NCBI RefSeq assembly: GCF_023101765.2
Contig: NC_064212.1
Coordinates: 2,232,001 to 2,296,000 of the forward strand
Source: Spodoptera frugiperda
Lineage: Eukaryota > Arthropoda > Insecta > Lepidoptera > Noctuidae
Direction of reading: 5' to 3'
DNA: 64,000 nucleotides
Below, piece after piece: positions 43,857 through 55,085 of this stretch. How positions within the stretch are numbered: the stretch's first letter is position 1; every line of letters starts with the position of its first letter. The position numbers were made by a program, and so were the translations under genes. A model generated the notes under the pieces. The model was not told the origin of the DNA, made no database searches, and saw only the letters and a program-made list of their open reading frames with translations.

Positions 43857-44399
43857 CACATCCAACCACTACTTTTACACTATTGCTATTACTAGCTATA
43901 ACGTAGAGAAAAATAATAAGAGAATCACAATAGAAAACAAGAAACATAAACAAAACACTACACACCAACTTAACAGAGAAAACTATTAAAAAAATCCAAG
44001 TTTTATCATTTGAAAACAAACAGTTTCATGTTGCAGCAATAAAAACTAACTTTTTACGCTTTATTATATTCGTTTAGATAAGAATTTCATTTGCAGTAGC
44101 TTAGGTCGGCTAATTTAAATTGTATTGTGTATTTAACACGACCAACTTGAAGTCGAGGTTTTATGGACGACTTTAATTAGAGAAAAGACTCTTGTTTTGT
44201 TTAATATCTTTGGGAACAAAAGAAAAAGTTTGATATTACATAAAAACGGAGAAAGAGATTGTAGTATTGTGTTGTTCTGATGATAAGGATTGCATTCTTT
44301 CTATTTTGTTATTCTCATTCTCTTGTAGATAACGCTTAGTATCGAGTTTTTAAGACAAAGTGCTAACGAGAACATCTTAATTACATAAATTCATAAACT
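43857..44399. other. Interval with no recognised feature
   Basis: AT-rich and non-coding. Confidence 0.5.
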
Positions 44400-44625
44400 A
44401 TTTTAGGGAACATAGTGTAAAGTTTCCTTAGAGGAGGAGGATCCTCCGACCAGGCGAGGTGATCGTGCTCGGGTTTTCTGTCCAACAATTGTTCGTTAGG
44501 ATTTTAACTTTACATGTGCAATGTAGGATCAATGACGTCTTCCGTTGATATGTTCCTCGATCATCTATGTGCGACTTCTGTCATCTGTCATTATTTGTCA
44601 TGTGTCGCCACACTACCGCGTTTGC
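44400..44625 (+). repeat. Repeat D, copy 2
   Basis: AGGAGGATCCTCCGACCAGG, CTGTCCAACAATTGTTCGTT, TGACGTCTTCCGTTGATATG, TATGTGCGACTTCTGTCATC and CATGTGTCGCCACAC. GGATCC sits inside a local AGGATCCT palindrome. It matches copy 1 over most of its length. Confidence 0.72.
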
Positions 44626-45488
44626 CCCATAGATACAGAAATTACACCTTAATCATCATCATCATGATCATCGCTAGTCAGAATACGTCCACTTCAGAAT
44701 AAACAACTCCCATTTTATAGGATTTTGCTACATCTTTGCACTTGGCAGGCGATTCAAAGATCGCAGAGAAGTCAAAAAGAAAAAGAAATGCTACTGCTAT
44801 CCTTCGCCATCTGGTCGCAGTTTTACAGCCTAATTAGTTGAGAGAAATTAAATCGAAATAAAAACCAAACGACTTCGAACATCACAACGAACCCCCAAAA
44901 TTTGGAAGCGACTAACTTTATGTGAGAAAATAATTGTCAAACGAAACGTAAATGATATGAAGCGCGACGTTATAAGTTTGCGCGCCACCGAGCGTCGGGT
45001 AGTAAACAATAAGGAACCATGAAAATAATTCGCATCATTATTCATACAATAACATAATCATCCAAACGACGTACGAAGGGGCGTAGTGCTATCAAAATCA
45101 TAAACATAACACTTACAAATGAAAGAGAAATATGAAATTACTGAAGAAAGAAAAGGACAAAAGATACCATGGATTTTATTACACGAAACGAAGTTATGGA
45201 AATAAGGGCGATTTACAACGTGGATGCACGTTTTATGGCGTTCAGTGTATTGTTTTGAAAACGATATTATTTTCAGTCGAGCTAAGGAGGTCTGGTTTCC
45301 TTAGAATTTCTCATGGGAAAGCTTGTCGTACGTGGGCAAGCAAGGTGAAGCTTTTTTCATTTTTGCAAATCAAATTTTGTAAAAGCTGCAAAAAAATCTG
45401 ATAAAAATGCTTACTCAAATTGAAAAAGAAAAAGTGCAGTCGAAGCAAATTGAATCCTTAAACAAAAAGCTGCATCACCACTAACTGA
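44626..45488. other. Interval with no supported gene
   Basis: A CpG-richer patch lies at about 44950-45000 (GAAGCGCGACG, GTTTGCGCGCCACCGAGCG), reminiscent of a promoter, but no Inr/DPE or donor combination was found. The frame at 45132-45401 has no recognisable domain. Confidence 0.4.
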
Positions 45489-45489
45489 T

Positions 45490-45655
45490 CTGGAGCTGCG
45501 GACTAACTAGCGGGTTTACCGGGTTCCGGCCAGAAAAGCAGAAGTAGGAACGGGGTGGTTTTTAGTCAGTAAGAGTCTGACACTCCATTTCGCCTCGTCC
45601 AAGGCGGGAGAAGTCATAGGATAATTTCCTCTCTTAAATAATAAAAAAAAACATA
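45490..45655 (+). mobile_element. R1-tail copy
   Basis: Starts CTGGAGCTGCGGACTAACTAG, preceded by TGAT, and has the AGTAAGAGTCTGACACTCC and GTCATAGGATAATTTCC blocks with an A-rich end. The start coincides with the common breakpoint. Confidence 0.8.
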
Positions 45656-46701
45656 TAATCATAATTGGTCCCATAAAAAGACCTAGAGGAACCCCAGAAC
45701 CGTCTTAAAGATACCAGTACTATAAAAACAAAAGCAAGCAAAAATACTGCATTTACCTTAAAGAAAGCCAACACCTCTGCTATGACCTACATACATTTCA
45801 CCTAACCAGTTACCACACACACGTAAACCGAGTTTACGAGTATATACGAACAAACGTACATTATAGCTTTTACAGCAATTTATGAGTTGGACGAGTAATA
45901 ACAAACAATGATTTACTATGTGGCTGACATTCTGGAACAAAAATACTTCACAATGTTAGGCTTACGTTTTCTTTGAAGTTCGTTGTAGTTATTGATGTAT
46001 TTGGCCTTTTGGAGGGAGATATGTATTTTTGTGTCATTATAAATAGGTACAATATTTTTTGTACCACCCCTACTCTTGGCGTGGGTGTCATAGGAATCAC
46101 CTAAAAGATATTTGACAGAGACTGGGCAATAGCGTTTTGTGCTAAACTTAAATATTTTAATCTGCCTGTCAATCTTTAAGATTAAGGTAAATCAATTGCA
46201 CGAAATCTTTATGAACAATTTAAGATCAAAAAGTTCAATAATCCTTTAGTTAACACTGCATACTTTATTGGAATCTCACGTTGTTGAGCATAGCCTTAAT
46301 TGAAACCACTAAATTAATAAATATATGATAATGAATAATGTTTAACCGCACTGTACCTACAGATAACTTACAATACAATGACCCTTAAAACAATAGCCCT
46401 GTTTTAAAAGCTTATTAACAACGCCACAAATAATGTTTGCAATATCAAGAATGGCAGCTTATGATAATATTTTGACAGTTAGAATCGATGTTTTGACAGC
46501 TGACACAAGTGACAGAATGACTAATATGGCGTATTATGTCAACCATATTTCATTTATTGCGAGCGCAATAGCCATAACAATATGTCAATGACGATATTTA
46601 AAAAGTTTAATAATATTATTAGCTATTAGCTTGTACCTGTGTTGAAACTATGCGATGTTTTCTATTATAGACTACACATTGACAAAGAGACATGTGCTAC
46701 T
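45656..46701. other. Interval with no recognised feature
   Basis: AT-rich, non-coding sequence. Short GACAGCTGACACAAGTGACAG near 46494. Confidence 0.5.
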
Positions 46702-46955
46702 AAAGGGTCGTGCTAGCCCGGTGGATTAAGACGCTCGCTTCTCATGCATGAGAGTGCGGGTTCGATACCTACCAACGGCAAGTACCAATGTGACTTTTTC
46801 CGAGTTATATGTACTTTCTAAATGTATCTACACATCACTGACCAACAGTGAAGAAGAACACGGCGAAGAAATCTGGGCTTATAATTTCTAATAATGTAAG
46901 TTTGATATCGCCAACCCGCATTAAGTAGGCTTATAGGCTGTTGAAAATGATGGTG
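46702..46955 (+). mobile_element. SINE-3 copy, near full length
   Basis: A tRNA-like head (TGCTAGCCCGGTGGATTAAG A box, GTGCGGGTTCGATACC B box), then GGCAAGTACCAATGTGAC, TTATATGTACTTTCTAAATG, CATCACTGACCAACAGTGAA, CTGGGCTTATAATTTCTAA and ATCGCCAACCCGCATTAAG, ending in a vestigial TATAGGCTG tail. A Pol III-type SINE. It should not be read as a functional tRNA gene, as the 3' acceptor half does not pair with the 5' end. Confidence 0.78.
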
Positions 46956-48209
46956 ATTGACAGAGACCGTCAGTAAAGCTCTCTGATGAAAGCTGAACCT
47001 TTTAAACTCATATTTTCAACCCATTTGCTAATCACATGGAAACCCTGATATATCAAACCCTGGTATGTCAAGGATCTCCGTAGTCCAGTTAACGACGCAG
47101 TTGTTTCTATTGGTCAGATTATATGAAACTTGTTTATTAAATAGAGAAATTTTAAATAATCATAAGTCATATAAACAAACTATGCTTCGTCTAATCCAGA
47201 AATCTCACCTGAAACTGTTAATACAATATCTCCACAGGCGCGCTTACAATTGAAATTACTCGAGCAAAGTTTTGAAACCCACAAATGTAATAATAGTTTT
47301 AGTTAGAAGCGTTTTCGTGGAAACTAAGTTAGTTTCTTAATAAACCAATGCATTAGAGAGCGATATGCGTTTACATTCTGCTGTAAAAGCGTTTGCATTA
47401 AGCAGATTGGCTACAGGGAACGTTTGTGGAATCTCGCTTTTTGTTTCACTGTTATCTGATTTGGTTATTCAGCTATTTTAATTTGTAATTTTTGCTTTGC
47501 TGGGATTAGAAATATCTAAATATGCAGTTTAATTCTGGTTTTTAGTTTTGAATCTTTGTCATTCTATGTTTTGTGGATAAAATCATATACATCATACATC
47601 TACACATTTAAAAAAGATTATGTAAAATGACAAGTATTAGGTCTTATGGTCTTATCAAGATGATTCGTAGATTATGAAAGTTTTGGGGAAATTGTGGCAT
47701 GGCATCCATAGCAGAATCTCTAGCCATCATTCGATTCACACTACATGAAAGTGTGTTTTTGTGTTTATCTCTACCTATTTCTTCATGGCATGATGTCATG
47801 TAATATTTAGTTAGGAACTTTAAAATTACATGTCATGTACCAATATTTGATAGAACAACTAACTACAACCTGAATCCAAGACCGAATTTCTTATATTTAG
47901 TCTCAAAAATATAATGTTTACATTCAATTTAGATCAAAGGCAAGAAACATCACGCCTGAAAGAATTATCGGATTTATTGGTACTGTGTATTGACATCCCG
48001 AGACCACAAAGGCTTTTAGAGGACTTCAAAAAAAGTGTATCCCTTCGGATAAGGGAGAAATGTTGGCTTTGCGAAATCCGGATAAAGTTAGTGACATCCG
48101 AATCAGTTTCGGATGGTTTTCTTGTGACGTGTTTGTTTATTTATGGTTTGATGAATCCGATTATCTATTATAGAGAATATTTTTGTTATGGTATTAGTCA
48201 GTAAACATG
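46956..48209. other. Interval with no recognised gene
   Basis: AT-rich, with chance frames at 47065-47253 and 47914-48204. In the latter, GGATTTATTGG...TTCGGATAAGGG shows repeated CGGAT words but no recognised domain. Confidence 0.45.
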
Positions 48210-48285
48210 CAGAGAGATCTGCTATAGACACCCGAAACACCAGAGGTGTTACAATTGCTTTTTTGGGTTGTGAAGTTAGATGGCT
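48210..48285 (+). repeat. Degenerate repeat F fragment
   Basis: AGACACCCGAAACACCAGAG and GTGTTACAATTGCTTTTTTGGG correspond to the central part of repeat F. Confidence 0.5.
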
Positions 48286-48952
48286 GTAAGATAATAGAAA
48301 CATCCCATTGATGTTTTAATGAGAACTGACAACATGTTTGCCTCCGAGCGCATCTCCCGTATAATTCCAAGGAAATTATTAATCAATTCTGTTGGAAAAA
48401 TGTAATTAGAAAAGTGCAAAGACTTGCAATTGAGCTTGATTTACTACACGAGTATAGATTAAAAAATTACATAATGTAAATGATAGTCATCGCACTTAAT
48501 TTTAGGCAGTTGTTTTGTGTCCAACACAGAATTTTTTAAATGAATACCAATAACCCTCATACCAATTGTAGAGGTAACCATTCGATTAAAACAGTCAGTA
48601 ATGTATTTCATAACTGTCACGTAATAAGACAAAATTAAACACGTCTACTCCAGAATTTGGAAAAGGAAAATTTTTCACAGAATCTAATAAAAATAACTCG
48701 CAAACGTGATTATGAAGAAACAATATTATTTTCGTACAATTGCGAAGTAGGTACAAGGTTTATGTTCAAAGTTTTTATTGTAGGCTGTAAATAGAAATTA
48801 CAGGTAAAGCAGGTATTTTTCCAAGGCAGATAAACCTAAAAACAGAATAAAAATAAAAGGGGAGTATACATATATTTTTACAATTTTTTTCTTTTTTGTA
48901 TTTTTTTTTGCTTTGAAAATTGTAAACAACTGTCTTATGGTAAAGTACTGAA
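48286..48952. other. Interval with no recognised feature
   Basis: AT-rich with long T runs near 48885-48910. Confidence 0.5.
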
Positions 48953-49100
48953 AGGAACGCCTTTAATCCTCGAAGGGATAAGCATAGATGTACATATGCA
49001 AACTTTCACTTTTGACCAGGGTTATATGAAGCACACATACACTGTTTTTATTGAAACATTTAAAATCTGAAAAACTCGAGACGAAACCAACGAGATAGGG
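48953..49100 (-). mobile_element. Diverged SINE-1
   Basis: ACGCCTTTAATCCTCGAAGG, ATAAGCATAGATGTACAT, CTGAAAAACTCGAGACG and CAACGAGATAGGGG follow SINE-1 in reverse with internal deletion. It lies directly before an R1-tail. Confidence 0.5.
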
Positions 49101-49111
49101 GTCGAAGCGAT

Positions 49112-49252
49112 CGACTGCCTAGCGGGCTACCGACGCTCCGGCTCAAAGAGTAGGAGTAGGAACGGTGTGTTTTTAGTAAGTAAGAGTCTGACACTCTCTC
49201 TCGCCTGGCCCAAGGCGGGAGAAATCATTGGATGATTTTCCCCCTTCAAGAG
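49112..49252 (+). mobile_element. R1-tail copy
   Basis: Begins CGACTGCCTAGCGGGCTACC and ends GATGATTTTCCCCCTTCAAG. It starts about 12 nt inside the common breakpoint. No clear target duplication. Confidence 0.75.
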
Positions 49253-50060
49253 AATGCATAGATATAACATCTACTGTATGGAGCAGACACTTATACAATT
49301 CTTTATTCTACATACATAAAACATTTATCTATCATTGCACACAAACAAAATACAAATCTTTTAATTAATTGCAACTTTTATAACATCAAAGGTGAAATAA
49401 CAGTTTTTATACCGGAGACATTTTCTTAACCATTTGTCAGTGTACAATGGCACACGTCATTAGGCACACCCATCAGTTTTCAACGCTACACATATTCTTC
49501 AAGCATATGTTGACCATCTAATTATAGTATAGGCAGAAATAGTAATATTGCGACAGAGTTCAGTCAAAAGAATACTCGTGTTAACAGCTTAACACGTGTT
49601 TCTGATTTTTGAGTGTTGACGTGATATGATAGTTTGGTTGTTTGAGCACGATGTGTGTATCGATATATCAACCTTGTGTTCGTTAAAGGGGTTTTTGATT
49701 ATAAACTCTAATATTAGAGTTGAATAGCCAAACTATGAGTCCTAAGATCAAACATATTGATTAACATGTTAACCGTTACGTCGGTCACTCGTTACCGACG
49801 CTTTGCGGAGGATTTGCCATTTTTTTTCCACAGTATTTTTTTGCGGCCGGTAATGCTTTAATATTGGTTGTAATTCCACCAATTACTTAGACTACTGCAT
49901 TAATATACTTCGGCTTGCTTTTCAAGAATAAAAAGAAATGGAAACCGAAGTTAACCCTTAACTAACCGGAGATATCGCTTGCACACAGCACCTAACAAAA
50001 CCGACTACAAAATTTCCCACAAACCAAAAACAATAAATCATAATATAAAATAAATAAAAA
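49253..50060. other. Interval with no supported gene
   Basis: AT-rich. GGAGACATTTTCTTAACC near 49412 faintly resembles SINE-3 in reverse. GTTACGTCGGTCACTCG and ACCGACGCTTTGCGGAGG near 49780 form a CpG-richer patch. If the exon at 50066-50105 is real, this is its downstream intron. Confidence 0.4.
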
Positions 50061-50290
50061 CTAACTTAAAGCGTCGAAGAAACTGTCCTCATCAGAGTCG
50101 ACCATTGAACCAAAACTGTATCTTCACCTCAAACCAGCACAATACCGAAAATATTACACTAGAACTACGTCACGACCGAAAAACGATTCGTCAAAAACCG
50201 TTTCAAGCCGAGAAACCGTCTTCGATACCGGCGTTTCAAACAACTACGTCATCTCACGTGATTATGTAGTGAGCTCGCGTGAAACGCACA
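50061..50290 (-). other. Candidate first coding exon with upstream CpG-rich 5' region
   Basis: On the minus strand an ATG at 50105-50103 opens the acidic peptide MVDSDEDSFFDAL. After 13 codons plus one base comes a plausible donor, TTTAA|GTTAGT (exon end 50066). Without splicing the frame would stop at 50063-50061. An in-frame TGA lies seven codons upstream, so the ATG would be the true start. The 180 bp upstream is CpG-rich relative to its surroundings (ACGACCGAAAAACGATTCGTC, ACCGGCGTTTC) and free of repeats. A short acidic stretch followed by FFDA is reminiscent of N-termini of some oxysterol-binding-related proteins, but 13 residues cannot assign a family. The start context is only fair (G at +4, no purine at -3). 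It could be chance. Confidence 0.3.
50164..50262 (-). promoter_or_regulatory. CRE-like pair and E-box upstream of candidate exon
   Basis: TACGTCAC near 50166, TACGTCAT near 50245 and CACGTG at 50255-50260 lie 60-155 bp upstream (minus sense) of the candidate ATG. The arrangement fits a TATA-less promoter with bZIP and bHLH sites. No clear Inr was found. Confidence 0.3.
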
Positions 50291-50307
50291 TGTTCACAGG
50301 AGAACAC

Positions 50308-50402
50308 ATCAAGCGATACAAAACCAATATAACATGGTCTTGCTTCGTATAAACTTTCCACACATCCAGAGGTCAGTTTATACTGGCTTTTCATAGCTTG
50401 AT
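50308..50402 (+). repeat. Fold-back family P, copy C
   Basis: 95 bp from ATCAAGCGATACAAAACCA to CTGGCTTTTCATAGCTTGAT. The core is AACATGGTCTTGCTTCGTAT. It lies immediately upstream of the candidate minus-strand exon. Same length as copy B. Confidence 0.8.
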
Positions 50403-50704
50403 GTGATCATTATACCTACATATTACATTGGAAGCGTTCCATGAACGTAGAGGAAAAAAAAAGTTTTTAAAATATCATAAATCAAGATCGTTCGTCCTGA
50501 CGTCAGAATTCCATTCAGGCGCTTCGTAAATTTTGGTGTACTCTTGGAACTCGATTGTGAATTGAAAAGTGAGTTGCGTTCGAGTTTTTAATAAGACGTT
50601 GTTTGTTTAGATAGGTGAACGTTTTTAGAAGTTGGTTTTGTGTGTATGTAGAGATAGGTAACAGATTTTAGTTGTTTTTAACTTTTTATCTTTTTTTCGA
50701 TACA

Positions 50705-50841
50705 TTTTTTTTAAGGAGGAAATCATCCAATGGCTTTTCTCGTCCTGCGCGAGGCTAGAAGGAGTGACTCGTACTGATTAAAAACCACCCTACTGCTTTT
50801 AGAGCCGGAGCTCCAAAAAACCCGTTAGGTAGCCCGCAGCC
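50705..50841 (-). mobile_element. R1-tail copy
   Basis: A T tract, AAGGAGGAAATCATCCAATG, GCGAGGCTAGAAGGAGTGAC, CTGATTAAAAACCACCC, GAGCCGGAGCTCC and GTTAGGTAGCCCGCAGCCC. Several internal deletions. Confidence 0.72.
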
Positions 50842-51091
50842 CGAAACCTTAACCAAGGATTTTTTATTTTTTATTAAATTTTGATATTTACTATTAGGTA
50901 AGTCTGATGAGTAACAAATAAGAAAACGACAACTTCGTATTGAAACCCACTATCATATCAGAAAAATCGTGGCTTCAAAATAATTGTGAAGTTAAGCATG
51001 AACAAAAACATTATATAGATGAACAGAAATTAAAAAAAAAAGAAACGTTTTATTATTAACTTTCATAAGACATACTAAACTAATTACCATA

Positions 51092-51216
51092 TTATCGGCT
51101 CATTCACGTAACTGTTTAATGAAGATCCCGACTAGTTTCAAACCAAGCTAGAGGCTCATATTCAGGATCAGCATTCCGCGAGTTTTTGACAAACAGTTAA
51201 GTGAGTAAACCGATAA
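51092..51216. mobile_element. Fold-back family E, subfamily 2 (125 bp)
   Basis: 26-bp terminal inverted repeats (51092-51117 and 51191-51216), starting TTATCGG and containing ACTCACTTAACTGTTT on the right-arm complement. Interior: GACTAGTTTCAAACCAAGCT and AGAGGCTCATATTC. A reverse half-copy lies at 57361. Confidence 0.7.
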
Positions 51217-51549
51217 CATAATACCTAATTAAAGAACTTACAAAAGTTTTTCGAGAACCAATAGTAAGTCATAATTTTACTTCATGAAACGGTTCATACT
51301 AGATTTTTATGAGCGAAAATTGTTTACGATTTTTTGTGTATTGCTTTCATGTAGGAAACCTGTTATTGGTGCAACATATATACATACATACATACATACA
51401 CATGTGAGTAGATTTAGTACTACTTCATCGGTTACTCTTCATATATATTTAATTTCAGTAGGTAGTAGTAGCATTAGAGCATTTGCTTTTTTAAACTGTA
51501 GCATAAAATATCGATTTAAAATTTTCGTTATGTGTGTTATATTTTGTGT
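51217..51549. other. Interval with (ATAC)n microsatellite
   Basis: AT-rich with an (ATAC)n run at about 51378-51402. The frame at 51284-51595 spans it and enters repeat F, so it is not a gene. Confidence 0.5.
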
Positions 51550-51830
51550 GAGAGAGCCGTGCTTTGGCACGAATGGACCGGCTCGACCGGAGTGATACCA
51601 CGGCCTCACAGAAAACGAACGTGAAACAACGCTTGCGTTGTGTAAGTGAGGTTACCGGAGGCCCAATTCCCCCTTACCAATCTTCCTAATCCCCAATTCC
51701 CCAACAACCCTTAAATCCCTACCCACAAAAGACCGACAACACACTTATTCCGTCTGAACTGGTGTTTCAAGTGTTCATGGGCGGTGGCGATTGTTTACCA
51801 TTAGGTGATACGGTCGTCTGCCCGATTGCT
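51550..51830 (-). repeat. Repeat F, full-length reverse copy
   Basis: GAGAGCCGTGCTTTGGCACG, GGCTCGACCGGAGTGATACC, GTGAAACAACGCTTGCGTTG, AATTCCCCCTTACCAATCTT, CATGGGCGGTGGCGATTG and GTCTGCCCGATTGCTCG. Colinear with 40281-40572 reversed. Confidence 0.8.
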
Positions 51831-53085
51831 CGCGTGTTCCATTTTTTTTAATAGTTCTGTTTTCTTCGTTTTGTTTCTGTGTGTGTTTCACTCTACTTTT
51901 GTATATATTTTAATTTATTATTCATGCTATGCACTTATAAGCTCATTTACTGTATTCATGCATTTTATTGCCATTTTTACGATCACTTATGAATCTGTCA
52001 ACGTAGTACGAGTCGTTTTATTATAGGAATTAAAACGTTCGTGAAATTTTATTCTTTCTTATTTTATCTTTGAGTTATAATTAATAATATCAATACCAGT
52101 AAAATCAGTATCTATAATAATCTGTCCTGTCATGTTTAGAAATCTAGAATTTTCTAGTAGTTTAGTTGTTATTAGTAGTAATACGAGTGAGTCAGATCAG
52201 GGCGCCACTATCGCCAACAATGTGTTAAGTATAACAGTTTGGCGATTTTTGATATAAAAAACAAGAAAAGAAATGTTTCTCACCTAAAAATATAGATTTC
52301 AAAATAAATCTTTTTATAATCCCTACTAAACTTCTCCTTAAATATAAAATATATTAAAAATTCAAATGTAGAACGCACGAACGCACACGTAGGTAAATCA
52401 AGACGGAGTATCTACCATTCATAAAATCAAAATCGCTAGACTAAAAAATATGGCAGCCGGCTCGTTCAAATGTAGGTCGGGACGAGCAAGTAAATCCCTC
52501 CTTTTAAACTCTGTTAATCCCTCTGGCTTTTCAATTGTGAAACCTTTTCAGGAGACTCACAATACTGAGCGGCGCCAAGTCGTGAACGTACGCATTGTCT
52601 GACAGACCGCGAGTTTGTAACCTTTTTGCTTCAAACCTTTTGTTACCGTACCGCGTTTTTCATTACAGCAGTGTCACAGATTGGGTTAAACGAATCGGAA
52701 TGTTCGGTGATGGCTTTTTTTCATATTTCTTGAGGTTTTTGTTGAATATATTTAGATTTTTTTGGTGCGAATTCGTTTTTAATGGGCAGCGTTTGATTTG
52801 TCTAGCGTAAGGTGGTGGAGCATCAAGCAAATGTATTTTTACAAAGCCAGAATCAAAATAAACATTGCAATTTATTTTGATAAAAATTCTGACTCGGAGT
52901 TTACAAATATTTACCACGAAAAAACTGTAAAATTATTTTGTGAATGGTTGAAATATGATAAACAAGACGCATTTTTAGAAAATAAACAAAACTTTGTATT
53001 GTAAGAAATCTCTTTAAGTTTCATGAAACTAGACAACTTGAATGAACCGTTTCTTTTTATTCCAAAATGATACAGTTTTTTTGCT
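51831..53085. other. Interval with no supported gene
   Basis: CpG-richer patch at about 52560-52620 (GAGCGGCGCCAAGTCGTGAA, GACAGACCGCGAG), followed by an acceptor-like TTTTTCATTACAG near 52657. No coding continuation could be recognised. Frames at 52595-52810, 52663-52917 (-) and 52798-53004 have no recognisable domains. Confidence 0.4.
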
Positions 53086-53230
53086 GGAATAGGGGGCAAA
53101 CTAGCAGACGTGTCACCTGATGCACGGGCAAACGATCAGCGCTACCCATGGACACCCGCAACACCAGAGAAGGAACAGGTGCGTTGCCGGCCGTTTAAAT
53201 AGGAATACGCTCTTTTCCTGAAGGTATAAA
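53086..53230 (+). repeat. Repeat F, variant with GGAATACGCT arm
   Basis: GGGGCAAACTAGCAGACG, CACGGGCAAACGATCAGCG (local duplication of GGGCAAACG), GGTGCGTTGCCGGCCG and AGGAATACGCTCTTTTCCTG. Same subfamily as 18949, stopping soon after the GGAATACGCT block. Confidence 0.68.
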
Positions 53231-54254
53231 ATATGTGACGTGTTTCGAAAAAATGGTGTTCAAATTACACATCGACTTTGTATTTAGAAAAATCGTATCA
53301 TTTCCCAAAAAAAGGTCTCATTAAACATCTCTCCAACTTTAAAAATTAACTTCATGAAATGTCAATGTTTTATGGGGTTAAAAAGTCAATATACACTTTT
53401 TAATATACCCGAGAAAGAACCGCAAGTGACCTACATAACTTGCACCGCATGCCCGTACATGATCTCTTTCAAGGCGGTCTAATTTAACATGGTTCTTCAG
53501 CCAGTAATCTTCTTTGAGGGATAAGATATGGGGCACTAATCACACTATATATTATATGCTATATGTTATACGTTGGTTTGCACTTATATGGCTTCGCTTT
53601 AGAAGCTTAGAATTTACTGTCGAAGCGATATCGGTTAATCGCCACGTAGTATTATGGAAAGTGGTCTATTTGTTGCTAGTAGTAGTGGATTAGTAATTCC
53701 TGCTATAGTTTTTAATTCCGTCCTCATTGGATGATTTTCCCAGCTCAAAAAAAGGTCTAATATTTTTTTATTCTAAGACGTACTTACTATGTTAATGCAC
53801 TGTGTTTAAAGATCCACTGTAAGTGAAAATAGGAAGATTCTTCTAGATTCTTGATATATCACAAAAAGAAAAACAAAAACATTCACTTTATATTTACAAC
53901 AACATTCTCACACAATACATCAACATCATACCTTATTTATATCACAAAAATACCTTCTAAAAGTCCACACAAGACCACAGCCCGAAGGCACAACATGAAA
54001 ACAGATTTATTTAGTCAAATAGGAAAACGTAATAAACCATACAAATATGAGTGGCACAACCCTCCTTTATTTAAACCTTTTAAGATATTAATCCCAGATT
54101 TCCTTTAACGGGACCCTTTTCAAAGAAACACGGAGGTATAGGGGGTATACAAGACCCGCACTATTTGAACTTAGAAGATCAAGTGTGCCAAGAGCCAGGG
54201 TTTTGAAATTGAAAAAGGGAACTATTGATTCAACGGATAACCGTTGCCAATACT
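53231..54254. other. Interval with no recognised gene
   Basis: AT-rich. TCATTGGATGATTTTCCCAG at 53726 is a minimal R1-tail 3' end remnant. The frame at 53851-54108 is compositionally biased and unrecognised. Confidence 0.45.
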
Positions 54255-54718
54255 GTACCTCTACCATGAGTTTGAAGCAATAGTATTTGTCGATAGTCGC
54301 TAGCGACGACGTAATATTTTATGTTTAATGAAGAATAACTCTAAACGGATTAACATTTGGATCTTGGCGCCATAGCATTCAGCTCAAAATTACCTATCCA
54401 ATGATGTAACTCACACACTTGTGACCGATAGAGCGCTTCGCTTCAAGCTTCCTTGTACGAACTGCAGTGGAACTCCATGCCGGAGTCTGTGTTTCCTGAT
54501 GGGTATAACCTGGGTGTCTTCAAAGCCCGAGTGAATAGGTTGCTTATGGGCAGACGTGTTCCATCGTAGGCCGCATCATTTCTTACCATCAGGTGAGATA
54601 GCGGCCAGACGTCGACCCATTAAATGTAAAAAAGATGCGTTGTTGCCATACAAAAAATTTACGTCATCGCTAGCGACTATCGTCAAATACCATTGCTTCA
54701 AACTCATAGTAGAGGTAC
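54255..54718. mobile_element. 60-bp inverted repeats enclosing a LINE C-terminus
   Basis: Arms 54255-54314 and 54659-54718 are reverse complements at 56 of 60 positions, with shared cores GAGTTTGAAGCAATAGTATT and GATAGTCGCTAGCGACGACG. The 344 bp between them contain a LINE RT C-terminus (54444-54569) and its 3' flank. No target duplication was found outside the arms. Either a TIR element that captured or received a LINE fragment, or inverted copies of one repeat on both sides of a LINE tail. Confidence 0.7.
54444..54569 (+). pseudogene. LINE reverse-transcriptase C-terminal remnant
   Basis: The reading QASLYELQWNSMPESVFPD continues with GYNLGVFKARVNRLLMGRRV and ends at TAG (54567-54569). The phrase FPDGYNLGVFKARVNRLL-GRR is the characteristic C-terminus of a common insect non-LTR RT family (jockey/CR1-like). 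The following sequence ATCATTTCTTACCATCAGGTGAG is the usual 3' continuation. The catalytic RT domain is absent. Confidence 0.65.
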
Positions 54719-54989
54719 TGTTTACTCGATAGTGACGTCACGTTTGTCCTGTGGCGTTTTGTGAAAGGAATCTTTGAATATTGAGGATCAATGAGGAATA
54801 TGTACCTATGAGTATTACATTGACATTGATGTCCTCAGTAAATAAGTTTCAGTATTGGTATTGGCGAAATAGGGTTATTGTGAAAAATTATTTGTTTGGT
54901 AAATCTTAGTTTAGGTTTAAGTTTAGGCATATATTTAGTATATTTTTTATTGCTTTTAAGACTTAACAAAGCGTTTCTATAAGTGTGTA

Positions 54990-55080
54990 TGCCCATGATG
55001 AAGGGGACTCTTCTGCGACTCGAAACTAGTAGAGCTATTCTCCATTAATGAACGTAAGTAAACCGTGATTTTTAGTTAAA
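54990..55080 (-). repeat. Family E half-copy
   Basis: ATGAAGGGGACTCTTCTGCG, ACTCGAAACTAGTAGAGC and AACGTAAGTAAACCGTGA. Reverse of the left half of the 40959 element, ending in its terminal repeat. Confidence 0.65.
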
Positions 55081-55085
55081 TTAGG

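Noticed and set aside
46702..46775. Possible functional tRNA gene
   Set aside because: A and B boxes are present, but the acceptor stem does not close and the sequence continues into a SINE body.
49400..49500. Possible further SINE-3 copy
   Set aside because: Only a GGAGACATTTTCTTAACC-type resemblance; not enough colinear sequence.
50500..50580. Plus-strand donor-like AAAAGTGAGTTGCG
   Set aside because: Donor only; no Inr/DPE or coding exon attached.
52560..52670. Possible exon boundary with acceptor-like TTTTTCATTACAG
   Set aside because: CpG-richer patch and acceptor are present but no coding frame or donor follows convincingly.
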